A DNA stretch of 64,000 nt from Prochlorococcus sp. AG-409-I11 (GCA_003215725.1 QCJX01000001.1:138288-202287); one strand, 5' to 3'; shown: positions 10,458 through 21,676, numbered from the stretch's first letter. Numbers and translations are program-made. The notes: a model not told the origin generated them from the letters alone.

Positions 10458-10912
10458 AAATATTGAGGCTTCACTCGCATTCAAGGTCGCTTCTTTTTGG
10501 CTTGTTAATAGTCTTGTTCCCATTGGTTCAAGCTTGTTCTAAATCGCAGCTAGGTAAAGAACTAGCAGATAGTTTTGATACGCCAGGGGATTCTTTTGTT
10601 AACGAAAAAATTATAAAGCAACCTCAAGTTAAGGATGAACAAATAAGAGCGAGGGCTGCTGTTCCTGTGTCGAAGATAGATAAGAATAAGAATAAGAATA
10701 AGAATAAGAAAATTAGACAAGCAAGTACCTCGTTTGTTCCTCGACCATATCGAATTATTATTAAGCTTTCAGGGGCTAATCCTTCTGCTCCAGCCGAAAC
10801 GGTTACAAAGGCTCTTAGGAAAGCTGGCATCAGCTTCGAGGTTGAAAAGATTGAACGTTACGACTCAGAGTCAGCCATAAAGGTAACTTCCTCTCAAAGG
10901 AGGAGGCTTTGA
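10454..10912 (+). CDS. Hypothetical lipoprotein with (NK)n stretch
   Basis: Signal/lipobox-like N-terminus LVQACSKS; start overlaps topA stop. Confidence 0.6.
   Translation: MKILRLHSHSRSLLFGLLIVLFPLVQACSKSQLGKELADSFDTPGDSFVNEKIIKQPQVKDEQIRARAAVPVSKIDKNKNKNKNKKIRQASTSFVPRPYRIIIKLSGANPSAPAETVTKALRKAGISFEVEKIERYDSESAIKVTSSQRRRL
10682..10711 (+). repeat. Hexanucleotide microsatellite (aagaat)n
   Basis: Four exact aagaat units followed by aagaaa; encodes NKNKNKNKK. Confidence 0.95.
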
Positions 10913-11592
10913 AAACCTTTAGTTCTATTAAAAGTAGACGATTGAAATCCCTGGCGCCTTTAAGTAGAAGAAAAGCTCTGAGGATAGTCGAAACTTCCTA
11001 CTTAGCTGCGGCTTCTTCTCTCATATGGGTAGCCCTTTATTATTTGCCAGTAGGTGGTGCTCTTTTTAGACTTGCCTTACCATTGCCTTTGGCATTGTTA
11101 CAAGTGAGAAGAGGCTTTTCTTCAGGCCAAGAAGGAGTTCTGGTTGCGGTGTTGCTTTTAGTTGTTCTAATGGGTCCTATTAGAGGTCCATTGATTTTAT
11201 TTCCTTATGGTTTCCTAGCGCTTTGGCTTGGTTGGTGTTGGGAGAGAGGTTGTAGTTGGTGGTTAAGTTGGGGATGTGGTGTCTTCTTTGGAGTTACAGG
11301 CTTTTTTATTAGGGTTCTTATTCTCTCAATGCTTGTTGGTGAAAATCTATGGGTAATTATTACCCGAGCAGGATCTCTTCTCCTTGAGAGGTTTGTTGAC
11401 TTGTTGAATTTGCCTTTTACACCCGAGTTGTTGCAAGTACAGATCGCTGCGGTGATGTTGGTCGTTCTTCAAGAAACGATTTATGTTTTATCACTCCATG
11501 TATTAGCTTTTTGGATGTTTCCTAGGCTCAAAGCAGCGATGCCATCGCCTCCACCTGTATTGAATTCGCTTATAACGTTGGATCCTTTGTAA
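10909..11592 (+). CDS. DUF2232-type multi-pass membrane protein
   Basis: 227 aa hydrophobic ORF, TTG start overlapping upstream stop. Confidence 0.7.
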   Translation: MKTFSSIKSRRLKSLAPLSRRKALRIVETSYLAAASSLIWVALYYLPVGGALFRLALPLPLALLQVRRGFSSGQEGVLVAVLLLVVLMGPIRGPLILFPYGFLALWLGWCWERGCSWWLSWGCGVFFGVTGFFIRVLILSMLVGENLWVIITRAGSLLLERFVDLLNLPFTPELLQVQIAAVMLVVLQETIYVLSLHVLAFWMFPRLKAAMPSPPPVLNSLITLDPL

Positions 11593-11612
11593 AGGATTAG
11601 GAGAGTTCTTGC

Positions 11613-12764
11613 TTGCCACATAATGAGATACATAGAAGCTTCCAAGCTTTTGGCTCTAATTCAACATCAAGCAAGGTTGATGATTGGATTAATTCTTGGT
11701 TGAACAACTTAGATGATTTTCTTTTTATGTTGGTTTTAGCAGGTTCTAAAACAGCTGAAGTTGAAGGGATTTCTGCAGCAGGCGCGACTTCTGAATCTCG
11801 ACAGTACACGGCTTTAGCAGATGCAGAACTTCTTTTAAACGGTCCATCTATTCACATGAATTGGCCTCTCCCTCCTCTCTCAGGGGGAGTTTCACCTGCC
11901 TTGATTAGCTATGTTTCGTCAAGTTTCTTAAATGTAAAACCTTTAGTAGTCGCAATTGGCCTATCTCAAAGTCCGACATTTCCACACCTTGCTATTGAGT
12001 CACCTTTGCTTGGACCTGCTGAGTGCTTAACTTCAGGTAAAGCGATGAATATGGATCGAGTAGAGACTCTTTGGCAGCGAGGCTTCAAGATGGGACAGAA
12101 ACTAACCAAACCACTACTGCTGGCAGAGTGTGTTCCTGGTGGAACAACTACTGCACATGCTGTTCTTACTGGATTGGGCTTGAAAATAAATAACCTTATT
12201 AGTGGTAGTGCTCGTAATCCACCTGTAGATCTAAAAAAAGCATTAGTTCAGAAAGGTTTGAGTGCTGCAAAGTTGGGCGTCAATCCATTGGCAAAGAAAT
12301 TAATTGCTTCAGTAGGTGACCCGTTTCAGCCTTTTTCTGTAGGCTTAGTCTTGGGTGCAAGGGAGGCGAAACAGCCTGTTTTGCTTGGTGGAGGAAGTCA
12401 AATGCTTGCAGTTTTAGCTTTAGCACTTTCAGTAATCCAGCCTCAGTTGAGAGCAGGTTTTGTTGAAGAAATTGCAATTGGAACTACTTCTTGGTTAGCT
12501 GGTGAAACTATCAATGCTTCTCAGGGGCAAAAATCGTTTATTCGGTTAATAGATGTTTTTGAAGAGTTTTTCGAAATTAGACTTTTAGGATTAGCTTCTG
12601 GATTGAATTTTCAAGAAACGAATTACAAAGTTTTGAGAGACTATGAATTTGGGTATATAAAAGAAGGTGTAGGGGCTGGAGCGTTGTCTCTTTTAGCCCA
12701 ACTTGCTGGAGTTAGTCGTAGAAACCTTGTTAAAGGTTGTGAGTTAGCCGTAGATCAAATGTAG
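11613..12764 (+). CDS. CobT-like nicotinate-nucleotide-dependent phosphoribosyltransferase family protein
   Basis: [46 protein letters not shown]. Confidence 0.8.
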   Translation: MPHNEIHRSFQAFGSNSTSSKVDDWINSWLNNLDDFLFMLVLAGSKTAEVEGISAAGATSESRQYTALADAELLLNGPSIHMNWPLPPLSGGVSPALISYVSSSFLNVKPLVVAIGLSQSPTFPHLAIESPLLGPAECLTSGKAMNMDRVETLWQRGFKMGQKLTKPLLLAECVPGGTTTAHAVLTGLGLKINNLISGSARNPPVDLKKALVQKGLSAAKLGVNPLAKKLIASVGDPFQPFSVGLVLGAREAKQPVLLGGGSQMLAVLALALSVIQPQLRAGFVEEIAIGTTSWLAGETINASQGQKSFIRLIDVFEEFFEIRLLGLASGLNFQETNYKVLRDYEFGYIKEGVGAGALSLLAQLAGVSRRNLVKGCELAVDQM

Positions 12765-12805
12765 TTTGACTATTCCTAAAAAGTTTTCTATTCAGTTTCA
12801 AGCTT

Positions 12806-13813
12806 ATGTCTATCAACACTTTAGGGAGAAGAGACTTTATTCGTTACAGCGTTTTAGCAAGTATTTTTGGACTTACTAGTTGTGGTTTTTCTACACCAAA
12901 AGCTGTTTTGTTGGCTTCAAATGGTGTCTTACCAAAAGAGTTGTTAAAAGCTTTACCTGCTAAATGGAAAGTTCAACTCTTGCAACCCAGATCAGAATCA
13001 GGTTTTGTTTTTAACGAGGAGCTTTTAAAAGATATCGATCTACTGGCCTTAGGTGATGGATGGCTATCAAATCTTTCTAGTGAAATACTGCAACCATTGA
13101 AGCTAGAAAACTTTTCTTCTCGACTAAATTTTCTAGCAAGGTCTTTTTTGTTGGGACTTGGGCCTGATTTCACAGACAAGGTTTTCCCTATAGCGTTGAG
13201 CCCATGGGTCATGCTTTTTAGAAAGGGAGATCTCTGGTTAAAGCAAGCAAATGAATCATGGGAAGTTTTGTTAGAACCAGACTTGAAAGAAAATATTGTT
13301 TTCCCAAATAGTGCAAGATTAGTGATGTCAATAGCAGAAAAATTAGGAGGGAGGGATGAATTGATTAGATTGCGGCTTCAAGCAAAGTCTTTTGATGGTA
13401 GGAATGGATTGAATTGGTTGCTTTCAGGTAAAGCCAAGGTTGCTGTATTACCTTTACAACAATGCATGTTGAGTTTGAGCCGTGACCCTCGTTTAAGCGT
13501 GGCACTCCCAAAGTCCGGCTCGCCTTTGAATTGGACAGTGATAACTAGACCAATCGCTTCTCGAGAGATATTCCCTGAATTATGGATAAAACAAGCATGG
13601 GACTTACCATTGCTAGGTCGAATGATTTCCAGAGGTTGGATCCCCCCTATTGCTTTTTCAGAACTGAGAAAGGCAGTTAAGTTTGTTCCTGATAGATATC
13701 AATCAGTCTTACTCCCAACGGAAGAAGTTTTGGAAAACTGTTGGACATTGCCTCCTTTAACAGCTTTGGAACAACAGGCTGCTGAAGAACGTTGGATCAA
13801 TTCAACCCCATAG
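12806..13813 (+). CDS. PotD-like ABC-type substrate-binding protein, putative Tat lipoprotein
   Basis: Twin-arginine GRRDFIRY plus lipobox LTSC; periplasmic-binding-like body. Confidence 0.65.
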   Translation: MSINTLGRRDFIRYSVLASIFGLTSCGFSTPKAVLLASNGVLPKELLKALPAKWKVQLLQPRSESGFVFNEELLKDIDLLALGDGWLSNLSSEILQPLKLENFSSRLNFLARSFLLGLGPDFTDKVFPIALSPWVMLFRKGDLWLKQANESWEVLLEPDLKENIVFPNSARLVMSIAEKLGGRDELIRLRLQAKSFDGRNGLNWLLSGKAKVAVLPLQQCMLSLSRDPRLSVALPKSGSPLNWTVITRPIASREIFPELWIKQAWDLPLLGRMISRGWIPPIAFSELRKAVKFVPDRYQSVLLPTEEVLENCWTLPPLTALEQQAAEERWINSTP

Positions 13814-14938
13814 TCGTCGTTCTGGGGCGTCAGATAAAAGGCTATGTGTTTCTTCTAGTAGATCAGGAATAGATAAATTGTTTGGACATCGAGGTAAGCA
13901 TTGTTGACACCTGGCACACTCATTGGCATTTATCTGTTCCCACCAATGACCTGCTTTACCTATTAGGTTGTATCTTTCTTTGCTAAAAATCATTAAGTCA
14001 TGACCTAACGCTAGATTTCGGAGACGTAATAGTTCTGGGATTGGAACATCTTTCGGACAAGGTAGACAACTTCTGCATTGGCCACAAAATGTTTTTCCTA
14101 AACGTTGTTTTGCTTTGATACGAAGATTACTAATCGAATTTTGTTCAACACTCGTAAGTGGAGTGTCGTTATTAGCGAGATTTTTGGCTAATTCCAAGTC
14201 ATTTGGTTGCGATGCCCCTAATGTCAAGGTGCTTATTCCTTCAGCTAATAAAAATCTGTAAGCGAGTTGAATGGGTGGAATTGGGTCGCAGTCGCTAATT
14301 AATGTTTGGCTTGGATCTTGTAAACGTCCACCTTTATCTGCAGGTGATATAGCCATCACTCCCATCCCATTCCTGAGTGCAAGTTTTGCAAGAGGTATTT
14401 TCTCTGGATCTAAAAGGTGTACATGAAGGCTGCAAAATTGAAATTGATCGCTTTCAATAGCTCTTTTAATAAGTGATTGAGACCCATGAGAGCTGAATCC
14501 AATTTGCCCAATGAGACTTTCGTCAAATGCCCATCGAATTAAATCCGACCCTTCACCTTTTAAAGCCCAGTCAAGATGACTTTGTATGTTGATGCCATGA
14601 ATTGCAAGATTATCAATTTTTGAGATACCAACTCTGGATAATATTCCTAATAGTTGTCGTTGACCCTCTTTAAAGGAAAGTCCTGGAAGTAATTTACTAG
14701 TGATTATCCATCCATTAGATGGGACTTTCCCTTCGTTACTTAACCGCTGAAGAACTTTTCCCAAGAAGACCTCGGCTGGGCCATATGCAGGAGCTGTTTC
14801 AATGTGATTGATTCCTGCAAAGAAAGCTTCTTGGGCAACGTCATACATTTGCTGGACAGAGCCTAAAGCTCTCATTGTCCCAAGGGTAAAAACACTAACT
14901 TGTGGACCTTGACCAAAAGGTCGACATGCAATTGCCAT
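13802..14938 (-). CDS. Aldo/keto reductase with C-terminal ferredoxin-type 4Fe-4S motifs
   Basis: AKR fold N-terminus; CGQCRSCLPCP and CARCQQCLPRCP clusters. Confidence 0.88.
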   Translation of the reverse strand: MAIACRPFGQGPQVSVFTLGTMRALGSVQQMYDVAQEAFFAGINHIETAPAYGPAEVFLGKVLQRLSNEGKVPSNGWIITSKLLPGLSFKEGQRQLLGILSRVGISKIDNLAIHGINIQSHLDWALKGEGSDLIRWAFDESLIGQIGFSSHGSQSLIKRAIESDQFQFCSLHVHLLDPEKIPLAKLALRNGMGVMAISPADKGGRLQDPSQTLISDCDPIPPIQLAYRFLLAEGISTLTLGASQPNDLELAKNLANNDTPLTSVEQNSISNLRIKAKQRLGKTFCGQCRSCLPCPKDVPIPELLRLRNLALGHDLMIFSKERYNLIGKAGHWWEQINANECARCQQCLPRCPNNLSIPDLLEETHSLLSDAPERRLWG

Positions 14939-15251
14939 GACTACATATTGGAATTTTGACTTAGTGGGGTATGAAGTAGAAGGAAGAAAATGTTAGCTCG
15001 TTATGGCAAGAATAGTAATTCAATCATTTTAAGAACTTTTGATCAGAGATGTTTAGATGTGATTTTTTATTCCTTCTATATGTTGATCAGATGCTAAAAA
15101 CTTTTGACACCCTGGGCAAATGCTAGGAAGAAATTTAGTAGATAACCTTTCTAGATTTCTAATCAAATATTGCTATTACCATATAACTCGTTACAACTTC
15201 AGGTGCTTATTTTCCTGAGAATGTCTATATTTGGCTTATTAGGCAAGATAA

Positions 15252-15917
15252 ATGTTTACCGGTTTAGTCCAATCTGTTGGAAGGATTCATCGGTTTGGAA
15301 AAGGTCTGATCGTTGAAGGGTGTGACCCTTTTTCACCTTTACAAATTGGAGATAGCATTTTAGTTGATGGAGTTTGTTTAACTGCTTCCTCTCTTAAGCC
15401 AAATGGTTTTTTTGCAAATGTAAGTGAGGAAACTTTAGAAAGGACAAATCTTGGATTGAAAGCTGAAAAGAGTGGGATAGTAAATCTTGAGCCTGCATTG
15501 CGTATTGCAGACAGATTGGGCGGACATATTGTTAGTGGGCATGTTGATGGCCTTGGAGAATTGATTGCAATTCAGGCTCTTCCTAATTCTTGGGAAATAC
15601 AAGTTGCTTGGCAAGACCAATCTTTTGGTAGATATATTTGTCAAAAAGCAAGTATTTGTGTAAATGGCATCAGCTTAACTGTCTCGGATTGTATAAATGA
15701 TGGATCTACTTTTTCAATTGCTGTAATTCCCCACACGTGGGAAGTCACTGCTCTGAATACTTTGCTGGTTGGAGACTTAGTGAATTTAGAGGCAGATATA
15801 ATTGCCAAATATACAGAAAGTCTCCTGATCAGAACTACTTCTCTATCTAAGGCAAGTGCTACACCCCCCAAACCGCCTATATCTAAAGAATGGCTAGCTG
15901 ATCAAGGATGGACCTAA
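15252..15917 (+). CDS. ribE: Riboflavin synthase alpha chain
   Basis: MFTGLVQSVG; duplicated lumazine-binding domains. Confidence 0.95.
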   Translation: MFTGLVQSVGRIHRFGKGLIVEGCDPFSPLQIGDSILVDGVCLTASSLKPNGFFANVSEETLERTNLGLKAEKSGIVNLEPALRIADRLGGHIVSGHVDGLGELIAIQALPNSWEIQVAWQDQSFGRYICQKASICVNGISLTVSDCINDGSTFSIAVIPHTWEVTALNTLLVGDLVNLEADIIAKYTESLLIRTTSLSKASATPPKPPISKEWLADQGWT

Positions 15918-15952
15918 GACTAAGATGCTTTATTTTTTCTGAATTGAGCAGG

Positions 15953-16315
15953 TTATTTTTTACCTTCAAGAGGTTGCAAAGTTATTATGCGAGCCTCTTT
16001 TCTTAGTTCGATTTTGAATTCTTGGCCAGGTTCTAGTCCAAGTTTTTTTGTATAAGCATGACCAATTAAAAGATTTCCATTTCCATGGACTCGAGTACGG
16101 AATTCAGCTTGCCTACCTCTAGAAGATCTGCCACCTGCTCTACCAGTACTGCTTGAGCGGAGTTTGTACCCCTTAGCTTCAACTAGAGCTCTATAAAAGC
16201 TTTTTCTTAAAACCCTGCCACTAGGGCCTACATAACCACAACCTTTAGCGATTTCATCCTCTGGACGATTGCTTAAGGACCTAGCTCTATCAAGTAATTC
16301 TTTTCCAACAAGCAT
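15953..16315 (-). CDS. AbrB-family (cyAbrB-like) transcriptional regulator
   Basis: IAKGCGYVGPSGRVLRKSFYRALVEAKGY and C-terminal AbrB-like region. Confidence 0.85.
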   Translation of the reverse strand: MLVGKELLDRARSLSNRPEDEIAKGCGYVGPSGRVLRKSFYRALVEAKGYKLRSSSTGRAGGRSSRGRQAEFRTRVHGNGNLLIGHAYTKKLGLEPGQEFKIELRKEARIITLQPLEGKK

Positions 16316-16412
16316 TTGCCACTGTTTTTAGTTACTTGAATTCTGACGAATAAGTGCTCTTATGGCAACAAATTTCCCGAGAAGTTGCTTCGTTGTATCT
16401 AAAATTACTCAG

Positions 16413-17015
16413 TTAAACCAGATAAAGGATGATAAATAGAATTACCCAAATGCCATCAACGAAGTGCCAGTAAAGCTCTGCGGCTTCTAAAGGGAATTTG
16501 TTTTGGCTTGTAATACGACCTCCTGGCTGACGAGATTGCCACCAGACGATCAGAATCATAAAAGCTCCTAGAGTTACATGAAGACCATGGAACCCAGTCA
16601 GTGCATAGAAAGTGCTTGCATATAAGTTGTCTGTAAGTCCAAAAGGTAGTGTGAAATATTCGACCATTTGACTTGCGAGGAAGGCTAAGCCTAGGCTTGC
16701 AGTTATTAATAACCACTTTTGACAAGATTTGGAATCACTCTTGTTTAATGCTTGCCCGGCACGATGGAAGGTGGCGCTACTGACTAGAAGTAAAATTGTG
16801 TTAAGAGTAGGTAAAGGAAGCTCTAGCTCATAAATTGCATCAGGAAGTAGAGGGTTTACTGCTTTAAAAGTGAGATAAGCAGCAAAAAAACCAGCAAAAG
16901 TCATTCCGTCGGCAATAAGGAAGGCAACTAGACCAAACAAACGATGATCAGCATGAAGATCATGTTGCACTTCTTGCTCTTTAGGACTTTGATCGATAGG
17001 GGTAATAGTTGTCAT
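16413..17015 (-). CDS. ctaE: Cytochrome c oxidase subunit III
   Basis: HDLHADHRLFGLVAFLIADGMTFAGFFAAYLTF; LYWHFVDGIWVILF. Confidence 0.95.
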   Translation of the reverse strand: MTTITPIDQSPKEQEVQHDLHADHRLFGLVAFLIADGMTFAGFFAAYLTFKAVNPLLPDAIYELELPLPTLNTILLLVSSATFHRAGQALNKSDSKSCQKWLLITASLGLAFLASQMVEYFTLPFGLTDNLYASTFYALTGFHGLHVTLGAFMILIVWWQSRQPGGRITSQNKFPLEAAELYWHFVDGIWVILFIILYLV

Positions 17016-18667
17016 TGTTTTTCACTCTCTAAATCGTTGAACTGTTCTTGTAGCTGCTTTTTACCGTACCCATAGGGATCTGTGACAAGTGGTGCCTCCC
17101 CAAGCCAGTTCTCCACTGGAGGTGGAGAACTGGTAAGCCATTCGGGGGTTAATGCTTGCCAAGGATTCTCTCCCGCAATCTCTCCTTTGAAAGAACTATG
17201 AATGACATTCCATAGGAAAGGTAACGTACTTAATGCCATTAACAGTGCACCAAAACTGCTTAGTTGATTTACAAAAGTAAATTGCGGATCGTATTCAGCT
17301 ACACGTCTAGGCATGCCATTCATCCCAAGCCAATGTTGAGGCGCAAAACATAAATTAAAACCTACAAAAGTTAAAATAAAATGAATCCTACCAATCTTCT
17401 CATTCAACATTCTTCCAGTGAACTTTGGATACCAATGATATATGGACGAAAAGATCACAAATACAGAGCCTCCGTAAACTATGTAATGAAAGTGTGCAAC
17501 TACAAAATATGTATCATGCACATGGATATCAAAAGGTACCTGAGCTAAAGCTACTCCAGTTATCCCTCCTAGAACGAAGTTAACTATAAATCCACAGGAG
17601 AATAGAATTGCACTATTTAGTGATATTTTCCCACCCCATAATGTTGCGACCCAGTTGAAAAACTTAATACCTGTTGGTACTGCAATGAAGGAAGTTGCAA
17701 TTGTAAAAAATAAACGCATCCAGGGAGGTGTACCGCTTGTAAACATGTGATGTGCCCAAACAATTAGTCCTAAGAAAACTATCGCCATTATTGAATAGAC
17801 CATTGTTGTATATCCAAACAATGGCTTACGAGAATGAATTGGTAATATCTCACTCACTAAACCAAAAGCCGGTAAAACCATAATGTAGACAGCTGGATGT
17901 GAATAAAACCAAAAGAGGTGTTGATAAACTATTACATTTCCTCCAAGAGTAGGGTTAAAGAATCCAGTATGAGCAACAATATCGAAACTTAAAAGAATTA
18001 AAGTACCTGCTAAAACTGGTGTTGAAAGAACTACTAATATGCTGGTACCTAACATTGCCCAGCAATACATTGGTAATTGCATAAGTTTTAAACCAGGCCT
18101 ACGTAATTTCAGGATGGTTGCTATGAAATTTATCCCTCCGAAAATTGAACTTCCGCCTAAAAGGAGGACACTAAGAATCCAAATAATTTGTCCAGCAGCT
18201 GGAGTTGTTATGCTTAGTGGAGGATAAGCGGTCCATCCTGATTGGGCTGCACCATTAATAAAATAGCTACTAATTAGCATTAAACCTGCTGGAGGAATTA
18301 GCCAAAATGCCACAGCATTGAGACGAGGAAATGCCATATCTCTAGCTCCCACATAAAAAGGTATTAAGTAATTACCAAAAGCCCCATTTACTACTGGAAC
18401 AATCCATAGAAATATCATAATTGTTCCATGTAATGTTAAAACCTGGTTGTATACATCTCTAGGCATAAAATCAGATATTGGACTAGTAAGTTCTATACGA
18501 ATAGCACTTGCAAGAGCTCCTCCAACGAGATAAAAGAGAAACCCACATACCAAATACTGTATTCCAATAACCTTATGGTCTAAACTAAAGCTAAAGTAGC
18601 GTAAAAAGCCTTTTGGTTGAAGACCTTCTGACTCTTTATTGCTTTTGGGAGGGATAGTAATTGTCAT
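17012..18667 (-). CDS. ctaD: Cytochrome c oxidase subunit I
   Basis: LHGTIMIFLWIVPVVNG; HLFWFYSHPAVYIMVLPAFG; HDTYFVVAHFHYIVYGG. Confidence 0.98.
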   Translation of the reverse strand: MTITIPPKSNKESEGLQPKGFLRYFSFSLDHKVIGIQYLVCGFLFYLVGGALASAIRIELTSPISDFMPRDVYNQVLTLHGTIMIFLWIVPVVNGAFGNYLIPFYVGARDMAFPRLNAVAFWLIPPAGLMLISSYFINGAAQSGWTAYPPLSITTPAAGQIIWILSVLLLGGSSIFGGINFIATILKLRRPGLKLMQLPMYCWAMLGTSILVVLSTPVLAGTLILLSFDIVAHTGFFNPTLGGNVIVYQHLFWFYSHPAVYIMVLPAFGLVSEILPIHSRKPLFGYTTMVYSIMAIVFLGLIVWAHHMFTSGTPPWMRLFFTIATSFIAVPTGIKFFNWVATLWGGKISLNSAILFSCGFIVNFVLGGITGVALAQVPFDIHVHDTYFVVAHFHYIVYGGSVFVIFSSIYHWYPKFTGRMLNEKIGRIHFILTFVGFNLCFAPQHWLGMNGMPRRVAEYDPQFTFVNQLSSFGALLMALSTLPFLWNVIHSSFKGEIAGENPWQALTPEWLTSSPPPVENWLGEAPLVTDPYGYGKKQLQEQFNDLESEKQ

Positions 18668-18669
18668 TT

Positions 18670-19488
18670 TTATGAAACGATAGTATTAGAGTTTTTGTTA
18701 AACCAGTCTTGGTAAATCTCAGGCTCTTCAACCACTACAGTTGAACGCATGCCTCCATGGTATGGACCACAGAGTTCTGCGCAAATAATTGGAAAACGAC
18801 CCGGCTTGGTAGGTGTGAAGTTCAAGATAGTTGGCTGACCTGGTATCACATCTTGTTTGATACGAAATTCTGGAACCCAAAAAGCATGAATGACGTCATT
18901 GGATTCCATCCTCATACTTATGGTTTGACCAACAGGAACATGAAGCTCTCCTGATATGAAATCTCCTTTTGGATATCGAAAAAGAAAAGCAAATTGCATG
19001 GCAGTTACTTCTACTGGGAGAGACTGCATTTGTAAATCCATATTTGAATTATTAGAGCTTGTCCCAATCCCACCCCATACTTTTTCCTCTGAACTTGAAA
19101 CGCTGTACCCATGGTTTTGATGATCTAAAGGCTGCATTCCTCCCATTCGGTCATAAATGTCGTAGCTATATAACCCTACAAATAGAACAACTATTGCCGG
19201 AACAGCTGTCCAAAAAATTTCAAGAGGTAAGTTCTCTTTAACTGGAAGACCATCTTCTTGGTCACCGGGACGACGTCTAAATTCAATTAGGCTATAAACA
19301 ACAGCTGCAAACATACCTACAAAAAGTATTACGCCAATGACAAAAAGAACCCTGAAAAGCTCGTCATAAACGGGTGCATTAGAACTTGCTGCTTCAGGTA
19401 GAAGATTAATGTTGTAAATAATCCATACACCACCAACTGCCAGGGAAATGCTTACAAGAAGCGTAATAATTGCAGAAGGTTTAAGCAC
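18670..19488 (-). CDS. ctaC: Cytochrome c oxidase subunit II
   Basis: CuA motif CAELCGPYHGGM. Confidence 0.97.
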   Translation of the reverse strand: MLKPSAIITLLVSISLAVGGVWIIYNINLLPEAASSNAPVYDELFRVLFVIGVILFVGMFAAVVYSLIEFRRRPGDQEDGLPVKENLPLEIFWTAVPAIVVLFVGLYSYDIYDRMGGMQPLDHQNHGYSVSSSEEKVWGGIGTSSNNSNMDLQMQSLPVEVTAMQFAFLFRYPKGDFISGELHVPVGQTISMRMESNDVIHAFWVPEFRIKQDVIPGQPTILNFTPTKPGRFPIICAELCGPYHGGMRSTVVVEEPEIYQDWFNKNSNTIVS

Positions 19489-19755
19489 CGAAATTTCCTA
19501 TTACTTTTTTAGGTTATTGACAAGAGGGCATATGCGCATGCTCAAAATTTATTGGGTCAATGAATCATTAAGCTTTTTCTTGGTATTGGAAGGCATTTGA
19601 TTGGTTGAAGCCTCGTGAGAAGGACTTCTTCTGTCAGGATTGGGAGATTTATTGACCCTTTTTCATGTTGCAGTCGTCAATACAACGTGACGTGATTCCT
19701 AAGATCGCTACCTTGCGCAGATAAGAGAACCTTTAATTTTGACTGAGTTTATTCA

Positions 19756-20682
19756 TTGACTGCCACTCCTCGCTCAATTGCTCGTTTGCGCCTTTCCCGA
19801 TTGGCTGCTCATATTGTTGTGGCTCTTATTGCTTTGGTTGTGGTTGGGGGAGCGACGCGCGTTATGGAGGCAGGTTTGGCATGCCCAGATTGGCCTCTTT
19901 GCTTTGGAGTCTTGTTACCAGGTCGGCAAATGAATATTCAGGTATTTCTTGAGTGGTTTCACCGTCTTGATGCTTTTTTTGTCGGGATAGCGCTTTTGGT
20001 TCAATTTTTCTTGACATTATTTTGGAAATCACATTTACCTAGATGGGTGATGTGGATTTCGATTTCAATGGTTCTGTTAGTTGCTTTGCAAGGAGTACTT
20101 GGCGCTTTGACGGTTCTGCAACTTTTACCCTCAGACATTGTCACTGCTCATTTGACACTGGCACTTACTCTTGTCGCCTTGATGAGTGGATTATCTCAAA
20201 GACTTCACTCTGTTCACTCTTCAGCTTCTCCATCCTGGTGGCGATTCATGAGTGGAACATCTCTTGTTGCAGTTATGGGTCAATGTGTTCTTGGTGCACG
20301 TATGGCCACTTCCTGGTCAGCAAAACGTTGTATTGCTTTTGGAGATGCTTGCTTTTGGCTTGATTTGCACCGTACTTCAGCCATTGTTGTTTCTTTGATC
20401 GTTTTGACTTTTGTTGTTACGGCAGTTCTCGCAGGGGGTTGGCCTCGGAGTCAGTGGCCTTATCTTGTTTTTATTAGTTTGCTTATAACTCTACAAGTAA
20501 GTCTTGGAATCCTTTCGATGAGGTTTGAGTTGTCTGAACCATTGATAACAATTGGGCATCAATTGGTAGCAACTCTTTTGGTTGCATATTTGGCTTTACT
20601 CAGTTGTAGTCAACCTACGTTAACTTCTTCCGAAGAGACTCAAATGGTTGAAAAAACTTTTTTTAATTCGTGCAATGGTTAG
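19756..20682 (+). CDS. ctaA: Heme A synthase (COX15/CtaA)
   Basis: [24 protein letters not shown]. Confidence 0.93.
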   Translation: MTATPRSIARLRLSRLAAHIVVALIALVVVGGATRVMEAGLACPDWPLCFGVLLPGRQMNIQVFLEWFHRLDAFFVGIALLVQFFLTLFWKSHLPRWVMWISISMVLLVALQGVLGALTVLQLLPSDIVTAHLTLALTLVALMSGLSQRLHSVHSSASPSWWRFMSGTSLVAVMGQCVLGARMATSWSAKRCIAFGDACFWLDLHRTSAIVVSLIVLTFVVTAVLAGGWPRSQWPYLVFISLLITLQVSLGILSMRFELSEPLITIGHQLVATLLVAYLALLSCSQPTLTSSEETQMVEKTFFNSCNG

Positions 20683-21676
20683 TTCAACTCCTGATCTCCT
20701 TCAATCAACTGTTTCTCGTGAGCAGATTGTTCCTTCCAAGAAACTTTTAAAGCTTCCTCCATGGTTAGAGGTTGCTAAACCTCGACTTATCCCATTGTTA
20801 TTAGCAACGACTTTGGGCGGTATGGCTTTAACTGATGGTTGGCCTTTGTCTTCTCCAAAACTAGTTTGCACTCTTGGTGGAGGTGCTCTCGCAGCTGCAG
20901 CTGCAGGTGCACTTAATTGTTTGTGGGAACAAGATCTAGATGGTCGAATGAAGCGTACTAGTGGTAGGGCTCTACCTTCTGGTCGATTGTCTCCTGTTGG
21001 TGTATTTGCAGGAGCGATTTCTTGTACTTTGGCAGCAGCGACATTATTAGTTAGTGGAGTTAATTGTTTAGCCGCAGGACTTTCTTTGCTGGGCCTTTGT
21101 AGTTATGTTCTTCTTTATACAGCATTTCTTAAGCCTAGAACTTCTAAAAATATTGTTTTTGGTGGCGTTGCTGGTGCCATCCCACCCTTGGTTGGAGCCG
21201 CTGCGGCAACAGGACATATAGGGCTTGGTGGATGGTGGTTATTTTCTCTCGTGATGGTATGGACTCCAGCTCATTTCTGGGCTCTCGCAATATTGTTGAA
21301 GGATGACTATGAATCAGTAGGTATTCCAATGTTACCGGTTGTTCGAGGAAGTGCTTTTACAGCTCGAGCAATTTCTACATATGGATGGGCAACTGTAGTA
21401 ATTAGTGGTTTTGGAATTTTAGCTTTACCTGAAGGAGGTTTGTTGTATGGGATTTTACTGCTTCCCTTTAATACTCGATTACTTCAAATGGTTTATAGAT
21501 TGGGGGAATCTCCTGAAGATTTAGGGCATGCAAAGGGATTGTTTCGCTGGTCCATTCTTTATATGTTTGGCATCTGTCTTTTACTTGTAATTAGTCGTTT
21601 GCCTATGGCGGCACAGTTTGATACCCAATCCATTGCGTTGATTTCCGAGATGACTGGCATGATTCCAATTAGTTAA
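20675..21676 (+). CDS. ctaB: Protoheme IX farnesyltransferase (heme O synthase)
   Basis: UbiA family; [26 protein letters not shown] at 20675 is the likely start, overlapping the ctaA stop. Confidence 0.95.
   Translation: MVSSTPDLLQSTVSREQIVPSKKLLKLPPWLEVAKPRLIPLLLATTLGGMALTDGWPLSSPKLVCTLGGGALAAAAAGALNCLWEQDLDGRMKRTSGRALPSGRLSPVGVFAGAISCTLAAATLLVSGVNCLAAGLSLLGLCSYVLLYTAFLKPRTSKNIVFGGVAGAIPPLVGAAAATGHIGLGGWWLFSLVMVWTPAHFWALAILLKDDYESVGIPMLPVVRGSAFTARAISTYGWATVVISGFGILALPEGGLLYGILLLPFNTRLLQMVYRLGESPEDLGHAKGLFRWSILYMFGICLLLVISRLPMAAQFDTQSIALISEMTGMIPIS

Noticed and set aside
10184-10480. Minus ORF of 98 aa over topA tail
   Set aside because: Repeat-derived antisense ORF (VLAVDFFVVAVLAVDFFVVAV), artefact of the 30-bp repeat.
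14989-15096. 35-aa ORF MLARYGKNSNSIILRTFDQRCLDVIFYSFYMLIRC
   Set aside because: No recognisable domain, conservation unknown, random ORF in AT-rich intergenic sequence equally likely.
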